A stretch of DNA of 64,000 bases, from positions 144,530,697 through 144,594,696 of the forward strand of contig CM030360.1 of assembly GCA_017893485.1 (NCBI GenBank). The letters are read 5' to 3'. Made by a program: the position numbers and the translations under genes. Positions 12,084 to 21,649 of the stretch are shown here, in pieces. Position 1 is the first letter of the stretch; each line of letters opens with the position of its first letter. Origin of the DNA: Hemerocallis citrina (lineage: Eukaryota > Streptophyta > Magnoliopsida > Asparagales > Asphodelaceae). The notes under the pieces were generated by a model that had not been told where the DNA came from, ran no database searches, and saw only the letters and a program-made list of their open reading frames with translations.

Positions 12084-12355
12084 GTGATGATGAGATGGGT
12101 TATGATTCTGAAGTTGCACACTACGAGTCATTGATTTAATGATTCATTGAATAAATGATTCATAGGAGTAACTAGTGATTTGTTTGAATCCTATCTGAGC
12201 TTTTTAATTTATGAACACTTTCGAGTGAATGAGTGATGATGAGATGGATTATGCTTCTGAAGTTGCACACTATGTTTCATGATTCATTGAATAAATGAAT
12301 TATAGGAGTAACTAGTGATGATTGAATCCTATCTGAGCTTTTTCATTTATGATTG
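12084..12355. repeat. ~150 bp tandem duplication in CACTA body
   Basis: Two copies begin at TGATGATGAGATGG (12084 and 12234) and share TGAAGTTGCACACTA, GATTCATTGAATAAATGA and GAATCCTATCTGAGC. Not coding. 11498-12083, to the left, is AT-rich CACTA interior in which I see no gene. Confidence 0.75.
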
Positions 12356-12475
12356 TAGTTGAATTTGTAGTTGAATTTGTTTTGGAGCCACAGACATCAA
12401 TGGTAGTTGGGATGAAGAAGTAATAGAGAAACATAAATGCTTACATAGTGGAATGAAAATTTGTTTTGAACCCAT

Positions 12476-12640
12476 TTTGGTTAAAAAATCATGCCAAAGA
12501 TGCCAATCAGATGCATGAAATCAGCTTCTTTAACAGTATCTGAAAATGAAAATTTCCATTATCTGAGCATATATGTTTCTTTAACAGTGACTGTGAACAA
12601 TTGTTCTTAATTGGGCTGTGATTAGAAAGAGACGAGTTGG
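12476..12640 (-). repeat. inverted fragment of the ~305 bp CACTA unit
   Basis: It contains ATCATGCCAAAGATGCCAAT, AACAGTATCTGAAAATGAAA and CATTATCTGAGCATATATG. These are reverse complements of parts of the 12960-14725 array unit, so the unit also exists in inverted orientation ~0.5 kb to its left. 12641-12959 holds nothing I recognise. Confidence 0.7.
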
Positions 12641-12959
12641 AGCGGAGATCTGGAAACCCATATAGAGACATCTTGTTCATAATAATTTATTATTATTGTT
12701 GTTCTTGTCGCTCTTGCTGTTGTTGCTAATGTCTCTATGTGTTCGTGTGCTGAAGGAAAGAAGGGATGAGAGAGAGATGAGGAAAATGCCGCTATGTTAG
12801 CCTGGTGTATCCTCATTCTCTACCATTCCTCTTCTGGCTTCTATATTTGGTTTCCTTCCACGATGACAATTCCTTAAAACTACACTTGATATGAGCCCTA
12901 TTCGTATTTTTCTTCAATGAAGAATTGATTTTGGAGCCACAAACATCAATGAAGAATTA

Positions 12960-14725
12960 ATAGAGAAACATAAATGATTATATGCTAGAAATTTTCATTT
13001 TCTTTTACTGTTAAAGAAGCTTATTTCATGCATCTGATTGTCTTCTTGGCACATTTTTTTGACCAAAATGGGTTAACTGAATTAGTAGAGCAACATATAT
13101 GCTCAGATAATAGATATTTTCATTTTCAGATACTGTTAGAGAACCTAATTGCCATCTTTGGCATGATTTTTTAACAAAAAATGGGTTCACTTCAAAACTA
13201 AGTATGCTGCTAGCATCCTCATCTTCTTTTACTGCTAATGAAGCTTATTTCATGCATCTGATTGTCATCTTGGCATGTTTTTTTGACCAAAATGGGTTCA
13301 CTGTGAACTCAGGATGCTATAACTGTATGCCAAAATCCTCCGGATATGTACAACAATTGGGTTTTAGATTTAGTTGGGCTAAACAATTAGTAGAGCAACA
13401 TATATGCTCAGATAATGGATATTTTCTTTTCAGATACTGTTAGAGAACCTGATTGCCATCTTTGGCATGATTTTTTAACAAAAAATGGGTTCACTTCCAA
13501 ACTAAGTATGCTGCTAGCATCCTTATCTTCTTTTACTGTTAATGAAGCTTATTTCATGCATTTGATTGTCATCTTGGCATGTTTTTTTGACCAAAATGGG
13601 TTCACTGTGAACTCAGGATGCTATAGCTGTATGCCAAAATCCTCCGGATATGTACAACAATTAGGTTTTAGATTTAGTTGGGCTAAACAATTAGTAGAGC
13701 AACATATATGCTCAGATAATGGATATTTTCATTTTCAGATACTGTTAGAGAACCTGATTGCCATCTTTGGCATGATTTTTTAACAAAAAATGGGTTCACT
13801 TCCAAACTAAGTATGCTGCTAGCATCCTCATCTTCTTTTACTGTTAATGAAGCTTATTTCATGCATCTGATTGTCATCTTGGCATGTTTTTTGACCAAAA
13901 TGGGTTCACTGTGAACTCAGGATGCTATAGCTGTATGCCAAAATCCTCCGGATATGTACAACAATTGGGTTTTAGATTTAGTTGGGCTAAATAATTAGTA
14001 GAGCAACATATATGCTCAGATAATGGATATTTTCATTTTCAGATACTGTTAGAGAACCTGATTGCCATCTTTTGCATGATTTTTTAACAAAAAATGGGTT
14101 CACTTCCAAACTAACTATGCTGCTAGCATCCTCATCTTCTTTTACTGTTAATGAAGCTTATTTCATGCATCTGATTGTCATCTTGGCATGTTTTTTTTGA
14201 CCAAAATGGGTTCACTGTGAACTCAGGATGCTATAGCTGTATGCCAAAATCCTCCGAATATGTACAACAATTGGGTTTTAGATTTAGTTGGGCTAAACAA
14301 TTAGTAGAGCAACATATATGCTCAGATAATGGATATTTTCATTTTCAGATACTGTTAGAGAACCTGATTGCCATCTTTGGCATGATTTTTTAACGAAAAA
14401 TGGGTTCACTTCCAAACTAAGTATGCTGCTAGCATCCTCATCTTCTTTTACTGTTAATGAAGCTTATTTCATGCATCTGATTGTCATCTTGGCATGTTTT
14501 TTTGACCAAAATGGGTTCACTGTGAACTCAGGATGCTATAGCTGTATGCCAAAATCCTCCGGATATGTACAACAATTTGGTTTTAGATTTAGTTGGGCTA
14601 AACAATTAGTAGAGCAACATATATGCTCAGATAATGGAAATTTTCTTTTTCAGATACTGTTAGAGAGTGCTGAATTTTCTTATAATCAAAACCCATTTTT
14701 CGGAACCCATTTTTGAAAATGAAAA
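12960..14725 (+). repeat. ~305 bp tandem array inside CACTA
   Basis: Copies start at AGTATGCTGCTAGCATCC at 13201, 13505, 13810, 14114 and 14420, plus a partial copy before 13201; the period is 304-306. Copies are nearly identical and differ mainly in T-run length. The frame of each copy stays open for 70-120 codons only because of the repeat. The predicted peptides match nothing and differ by indels, so I do not call them genes. A diverged array of the same unit (period ~315) lies in the second CACTA at 60590-62350, upstream of its transposase. Confidence 0.9.
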
Positions 14726-14855
14726 TTCAGCACTCTCTAACAGTATCTGAAATTGAAAATTTCCATTATCTGAGCATATATGTTGCTCTACTAATTGTTT
14801 AGCCCAACTAAATCTAAAACCCAATTGTTGTACATATCCGGAGGATTTTGGCATG
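14538..14855. repeat. ~150 bp inverted repeat at the end of the array
   Basis: The end of the last array copy (about 14538-14695) is followed after ~20 bases by its reverse complement (about 14717-14851), from GAAAATTCAGCACTCTCTAA to CCGGAGGATTTTGGCAT. A transcript through it could form a long hairpin. It is followed by an A/T run and the 3' subterminal repeats. Confidence 0.8.
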
Positions 14856-14929
14856 GTTCCGAAAATGGGTTTTGATTATAAGAGTGCTGAATTTTTTTTT
14901 TTTTGAAATTTTTTTTAAAAAAAAATTTA

Positions 14930-15235
14930 GCTACACCGGCGTTTTTTACAAGCGCCGGTGTATCTTTCAGCAAGAATTTGGCTGTCTATACCGGCATTTT
15001 AACAACGCCGGAGTAGGCGATGGCCGGAAATGGCACCCACACATTCCCCGGCGTTTTTACGGCCTGCCGGTGTAGTTTTAACCATTACCAGCGGCCGTAG
15101 AAAATGCCGGTGAATGTCCCTAAGCAGCAGCGACGCACGATTTAGCGACACTTGCACCGGCGATTTATAAAATGCCGGTGGTATCTACAGCGGCGTTTAT
15201 AGACGCCGGTAAATGTGCAAAAAAATGCCGGTAAA
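14930..15235. repeat. CACTA 3' subterminal palindromic repeats
   Basis: Repeated CACCGGCGTTTT, GCGCCGGTG and AATGCCGGTG units in both orientations lie just inside the 3' terminus (15254). They mirror the 5' set and mark the functional end of the element. Confidence 0.8.
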
Positions 15236-15373
15236 GACCTTTTCTTTTGTAGTGTGCATGAAGGAAGAAGAAGAGTTGGGAGTTTGTGGTAGTAATGGTG
15301 GTGGGTGTTTAATTTTGATAATGGGCATTTATATTTTTGGTAATGGGTGTCTCTTCATTCACCCATTTAACCC

Positions 15374-15380
15374 TATAAAT
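15374..15380 (+). promoter_or_regulatory. TATA box of the long LTR
   Basis: TATAAAT is followed ~25-35 bases later by an A/G-rich leader. It sits in the right place for the U3/R boundary of the LTR. Called by position and motif only. Confidence 0.4.
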
Positions 15381-16174
15381 ACCACCTCCTTTTCTTCATA
15401 ATCTTGCACCAAAGTTCAAAAGAAATAGAAGATAAGAAAGAGAGGAAAAGAAAGAGATAGTTGTTTGAGTTTTTGCTTGGAGGAAGGAGAACCTGCTAGG
15501 AGGAGAAGGGAGTCTCATTCTTAGAGCTAGGAGCAACTTCTAGGTGTTTTCTTCTACATTAGAATCTTAATTGAGGTGGGTGTTCTTTCTTGCTTTCTAA
15601 AGTAAAATTGATTGCTTGTGTAGGAAAATTGATATTTGAAATTGTTTATACATATGAGTAGTGGTTAATTTGTGATGATGATATTTAATTGAAATGCATG
15701 CTAATTAAGAGATTATCATGTACATAAGTTGAAATGATGTTGTTTGGGTGCATGGTAATATATTATGATTGTATTGAATGAATTGGATATAAGTTTATAC
15801 TCAAAGTTGCTAATTCATGCCAAGAAAAGTTACTATTTTGAGTGTTGTTTGCCCATCAGAAAATTTATATTTAATAAAATAGTCAGAATCTAGAGCTAAA
15901 ACTTTTTTGAGAGCATCTTGTATGTGTTAGGAACATCTGTTTAAAATTTCATAAGATTTGGAGGCCTTACTATTTTAATAAAATCTAAACTCAGAACTGG
16001 TTAGTAGTTAACTAGTTGCTGGAAATTTGTACACATTTCAGTTTTTAATTAATTCAGCATTGTAAATGAAATAATTTGAGAAAAGTCAGAACTAAGAAGT
16101 TGTAGAGACTCGTTAATCTTTCTGAAAAGTCTAAGAAATCAAATTTTCACAAAGAATTGAATTTTATATGAATA

Positions 16175-16645
16175 CTAGGATTGCCCGTTGACACGTGCCT
16201 ACGGCACGTCTTGGAAATGGTGCACCTTGTTTGATCATATAAAATAGTTTTGGAGGTCCAGCAAATTAATTGAAGTAGCAAACATATTATATGAGAAACT
16301 TTTGGGGGTCCAGAAAAAAACATATTATATGAATTTTTTTGAATTATTTTTAAAGTTTTTAAATTACTAATTTTTTTAGTTTGTAATTTTTTTAATTTTT
16401 TAAAAAAATTAATATTTTTATTTTCTTAATTTATTGAATAGAAGAGGGGGGAGGGGGGAGGGAGAGAGAGAGAAAAATAATTAGATAAATATAGGAGTTG
16501 TTTTGGGTGGGGGATTTGAATTTGAGTTTTGGAGGGAAACTTTTGGAGGGAAAATATGTTTTGTGAGGTTAGATCTAGACCTTTCATTTTTGGGGAGATT
16601 GAAGGAGAGCCACTTGATAGCTTTCTTTGTGTTTTATTATGTAGA
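16175..16645 (-). mobile_element. small non-autonomous Helitron (471 bp)
   Basis: On the minus strand it starts A|TCTACATAATAAAACACAAAG (5' end at 16645). It ends with the hairpin ACGTGCC-GTA-GGCACGT, then CTAG (16178-16175) and T. Start, ~180 bp of 5' sequence (ACACAAAGAAAGCTATCAAG) and hairpin match the Helitron at 4159-11497. It contains GA-rich and AT-rich filler and no coding sequence. It lies in the long LTR 93 bp left of the LINE. Confidence 0.8.
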
Positions 16646-18004
16646 TTACAAGACTGTACAGTGGCAGTATTTTAGTATTTCGACCCTACTGTATATTTTG
16701 AAGAATTCAGGGTTATAGATACAGTATTTTGATGAAACTTTTTTGATGTAAGCGGATAGAGTCAACCGACTCCAGCCCGATCAAAAAATATATAGATTAA
16801 GCGATAAAAACTGTACAAGACGATAATAAAAGGTTTTACAAGAAGTAAAACAATAAGCCAGCCGACAAACAACGCTGACGACAAACCAATACAGGAGACG
16901 AGCGCAAACTAAAACCACTGTACAGCAGCAAAAGAAAAATAAAAAAGCAAAAGAGGCGGGCTGGTCGGGGAACGAAAACGCGATAAACCACCATATGCGC
17001 AAGCAGCCATCAGAGCGGGATGCAGAGGAGCTTGCGCACAGTCAGTCGAGGATCGTAATCCGAGATCGAGAGAGCTGAATGGGCCATGATCCACCAAGCG
17101 ACGGAAAGTGATACACCTGAAACCACCTGGCACCACAGGAACAGTGAAGAGATACCGCAGTCAAAAAATAAGGGCCAAAAACAAACGAGCAAGGGTCCAG
17201 GGCCAAAGACCCGAGCCAGCAACAAAAACATAAAAAGGCCCCAAGACTAAAGAGCCAATTGAAGCTCAGAGGAGAAGAACCAAAGTTCCTTACCCAGGAC
17301 AACGGCTACAAGCAAGCACCCAAATAAACAGCCAATTGCCCAAAGAATGCAAAAGCATGACATAAAAAGCTAAAGCTCAGATCAATATGAGGCACCTTCC
17401 ACCCAAAGGGGAGCGATCAGAATCAAAACACAGAAAAGAAACCACAACCACAACAAACTAAGTTAAGATAACAGCACAATAATATGCACAAAGGAGGGGA
17501 GGGATCCCTCCTCGAACAATAGTCATACGCAAGCAATACAACGAGACCCCAGGGTAGGCGATAGCCAGGTAGTAACACAAGTCAAGGAGATAGAACGCTA
17601 TACAATACCAACGCGCGCTCACCCACCTAACCTGTTACCACAGTCCACAAAAATAAGGAAAGAAAAAATACAAAGAGAAACCACAGTAGCAAAAACAAAA
17701 GTACTGCACAGCAGCCAAAACACTATCAGCAAAGAGGATCCCCGACCAAAACCCAGGCGTCGACAAAATAGAATGCGCTAGCGACGCAAGAGAAACTAAC
17801 GCCGGGAACAAAAAATCTTCAGAGTAACCTCAGAGGAAGACCAAAACTACCAAGCAGTTAATCCTGCAATAGAAACAGAAAAAAGAAAAGGAACCAGTGA
17901 AAAGATGAACAATAAAATCCACTCAGACTGCAAAGCAGAGTAAAAGAAAAACAGGGAATAATAGCAGAGTAAAAAATCAACACAGAAACAAGTAGTCGAA
18001 CAAT

Positions 18005-21000
18005 TCATAATGCATTTAGACTGGAGAGAACAGTAAGGGATTCATTTAAACGGTGATAGAAAAAAGACTGTCGCTGATCAACTTTAATCTGCGAAGTCCA
18101 AAATTTAAAAAGAAATAAAAGTTCTTCTATAAGAGAAGGGATAGAGGAAGCTTTGTGCGAGAACAATCTGCGGTTCCTTTCCATCCAGACTATCCAAATA
18201 ATAATATGAACAGAAAGGTTCCAACCCTTACTGTATATAGGGGGCACAGAGGGGGATTTCCAGCAGGAGAGAAGGTTAGTAGGTAAAGCTGGATTAACCC
18301 AAGCAAGAGCCACTACTTTCCAAAGAGGAATAATGACAGAGCAACCAACGAAAAGATGATTAACGTCTTCCGAGGCAACCGAACAAAAGGGACAGAGCTG
18401 ACCCCACGCTAAGTTCCTGTTATTAAGCACCTGGACAGTGAGAAGCTTGTTGTTGAGGGCCAACCAAGAATTAATTCTAACCTTGAGAGGGACACAGGAT
18501 TTCCAGATGAAATCAGCCGAAGGGGAAACGATGCCTCGGAAATTGAGGAACTTATAGAAAGATTTAACAGTGAATGAGCCAGAGGCACTCCATCGCCAAG
18601 CAATGTCCTCCGAGAGTTTCCACTCGAAGAGATTGAGAGATGCAATCAGGTGTTGCAGATCAGCTATCAGAGGGGGAGGTAATTGGATAGTACAAGGGAT
18701 ATTCCAAATCCTAGAGGACTCAGTCCAAACGAAAGAATCCTCGACTGAGGCATTCGGATTGGCAGCAAGACTGAATAGAGAGGGGTAAGCTGTGGCGAGG
18801 GAGGTGTTGCCTAACCAAAGATCGGTCCAGAGTTTGGTTCTGGACCTATCAGCACAAAGCATGAAAATGCTGGATTGGAACGCAGGAGAAACCTTCCAGA
18901 CTCCTTTCCACAACGGAGAAGCAAAACGATGGATAGGGGAGTTGAATTGCCACCACGGAGTGGAAGAAAAATAAAACTCCTTGATGCAATGAACCCAAGA
19001 TAAATGAGGAGATTTATGGAATCTCCATAGCCATTTACCTAAGAGGGCGTGATTATGGTCACGAAGATTCAAAACTCCCAGTCCACCGTTTGCTTTCGAG
19101 GAACAGATGATGTCCCAACTGCACAGATGCGAGCCCTGCTTATAAAGGGCTGCACCAGTCCAAAAGAAAATGCTATGAATTTGGTCAATCCTTTTGAGGA
19201 CCCAGGATGGGAAGTAATAGAAAGACATCATATATAGAGGAATAGCAGAGAGAACCGAGTTAAGAAGAATTAATCTTCCTCCTCGGGAAAGCAATTTACC
19301 AGTCCATACATTCAGCCTAGATTCAATTTTATCAATGATAGGGAACCAGTCCGATCTGTGGAGCTTACCCCATCTCAGGGGAATACCCAGCTAAGAGATG
19401 GGGAAGGAAGCGATACGGCAGTTGAAAAATTGAGAGACTTCGTTATGGCAATTATCATCCCCACCGAGCCAATAAACAGATGATTTGTTGAAGTTGATGG
19501 CAAGACCAGAAGCCTGTTCAAAGCAGTAAAGCAAAAGTTTCAGGTTGCGCAATGAAGTGCGCTCAGGTTTGGTGAAAATAATGGTATCGTCTGCATATTG
19601 CAAGTTGAGGATACCATCAAAATTACGAGAACGGCCAATGCCCTCAATGACATGAGCTTCGCGAGCGTTGCGTAGCAACTTGCTGAAAACGTCCGCCACC
19701 AGAGAAAAAAAGAGGGAGGAAAGCTGATCTCCTTGGCGGAGACCATGCTTGATTTTGAATTTATGGCCTTCAGAACCGTTGATAAGGATAGAAGAAGTAC
19801 CAGCGTTCAAACTGGATTTAATCCATCCCATCCATTTCGGACCAAAGCCCCGATGCATCATGATATCAAGGAGAAAGTCCCAATTAACATTATCGTAAGC
19901 TTTTTGAAAATCAAGCTTAAAAAGGATACTTTCTAATTTGTGATGGTGGCTAAGCGTAATAATCTCTTGAGCAGCAGCGACGCTATCAAGGATAAACCGG
20001 TCCTTGATAAAACCTGACTGGGCTGGGTCTATCAGTGGTGGGATAATATAACTGAGCCTAGCTGCAAGAACTTTCATAATAATTTTGAACGATGTGTTAA
20101 TAAGGCTAATGGGCCTAAAATCCGCAACTGCATTGGCACCCGGCACCTTAGGGATCAGAACGATGTGGGCATAGTTGATGCGATCAAAAGAAAGGGAACC
20201 TTGATGCAGGTCTTGGAAAAGATCGAACAGGTCAGCCTTAATCCAAGACCAGAATTTTTGGAAAAAGAAAGCCGGGAAACCATCCGAACCTGGCGCTGAA
20301 TCGCTTTTTAAAGCAAACACAGCCGCCTTAATCTCGTCCATAGAGAAGGGAGCCTCTAGCGAGGATAAATCAATGGTTGGGGGACCATAGAGTTGCTGCC
20401 AGTCAAGGGAAATCAATCGTGGTTTGGTAGAGCCGATAAGGTTTTTGTAGAAAGCTAGAAATGCATGATGAATATCAGGGTCAGAGCGCAATTCTGCACC
20501 CTGATCATGAATCACCGAAATATGGTTGCAACGCCTGCGATGCGAAGCAAAATGATGAAAGAAAGCAGTGTTACCATCGCACTCTTTCAATCAATTAACT
20601 CTGGCCCTTTGAGCCCATTTAGAGTGATCTTGAAGGAGGATATCGGCATAATCACGCTTACAGGCAAGATGCTCGTTAAGAGCATGGATTGAAAGAGGAG
20701 CTTGCTCCTCCATCAAATCAAAAGCCTGGATGGATCCAAGCAGAACTTCTTTGAGGAAGTTGGTGTTGGATTGCCGCTCGCGGCGCCAAATCTTATAGCC
20801 ATATTTGATGGCGTGGAGCGTAAGAAGAAGATTGCCCAACCCGCGAGAACCATTAATGGAGGCGAGGCATTCCTCGACCAGCTTAACAAATAACTGATCT
20901 TGAAGCCAGAACTTTTCAAAGCGGAATTGGTGGTGGTGGGGAAAGTGATAGTTAGAGAAAAGAGCGATGGGCACGTGATCCGAAGAAGGATTGGGGAGGG

Positions 21001-21649
21001 CTTTCGCATAGGAGTTGTGAAATTTGGAGAACCAAGAGTGAGCAACTAGAAAACGATCTAGTTTGGCGAAAGAAGGGATAATACGCTGGTTCGACCAGGT
21101 AAAAACTCTGCCATTAATAGGGATGTCGGATAATTGAAGATCTCGAATGCAATCGTTGAAGATGCACGATTGGGAATCAGAGGTAACCGAGTTCGACCTT
21201 TTCGAGGCGAAACGAGTAACGTTGAAATCCCCACAGAAAAAGCCAAGACCCTGAACGAAATGGTGAAGGGATCGGAATTCGTTCCAGAAAAGGGGACGTC
21301 GATCAGAAGTCGACGGACCGTAAACAAAAATCATTGTTAAGACACAATCGAGAATCTGCCAGTGCAGCTGAACAATCAGGAAGAAATTAAGGCGGTGGAT
21401 AGCGATTAAAGAGAAAGCCGAGTCCCTGAAACCAAAAAGAATCCCACCTCTAGAGCCTATCGCGTCTAGGGAGATCCAATTCGTGATGGAAGAACCTCCA
21501 AGCGAGCGGAAGAGGCGGGGGGATGGAGACTCAATCTTAGATTCTTGAATAGAGATGATGTCACATTGAGAGGAAGCAATAAGATCGAATATGGCCCTTT
21601 GTTTAGCGGGTCAGTTGAGACCCCTTATATTCCAGGAGATACTAATCAT
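18005..21649 (-). pseudogene. LINE ORF2: endonuclease-reverse transcriptase, three in-frame stops
   Basis: One continuous 1,214-codon frame starts at ATG 21649-21647, which overlaps the ORF1 stop (ATGATTAG). In order it encodes an EEP/AP-type endonuclease (SWNIRGLN at the start; later FCGDFNVTR and SSDHVPI), a reverse transcriptase (FRPISLINTSFKIIMKVLA, SGFIKDR, FKLDFQKAYDNV, HGLRQGDQLS and the catalytic YADD near codon 680), and a zf-RVT domain near the C-terminus (CPFCSVASEDVNHLFVGC). Stops interrupt the frame at codon 13 (TGA, 21613-21611), codon 353 (TGA, 20593-20591) and codon 753 (TAG, 19393-19391). No frameshift is seen. The protein would nick the target and prime reverse transcription of its own RNA. 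As it stands the product is truncated. Confidence 0.9.

Larger units (their letters stand above)
3144..15254 (+). mobile_element. CACTA (En/Spm-type) DNA transposon, deletion derivative carrying a Helitron
   Basis: The ends are inverted: CACTACAAAAGAAAAAGTC at 3144 and its reverse complement (with small differences) finishing CTTTTGTAGTG at 15254. Both subterminal regions are packed with CACCGGCGTTTT/AAAACGCCGGTG palindromes. The left 300 bp closely matches the start of the second CACTA at 59925, so they are one family. Subtracting the inserted Helitron leaves ~4.8 kb. That remainder holds a leader-like GC-rich region (3440-3780), the ~305 bp array and the 3' end, but no transposase ORF, so it is non-autonomous. 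The 3 bp flanks are CAT (left) and TGC (right), which do not match; CAT does occur two bases further right. Confidence 0.85.

Noticed and set aside
13204..14716. Repeated ORFs of 70-120 codons (peptides starting MLLASSSSF)
   Set aside because: They are generated by the ~305 bp tandem array; T-run length changes break the frame between copies and the peptides match no family.
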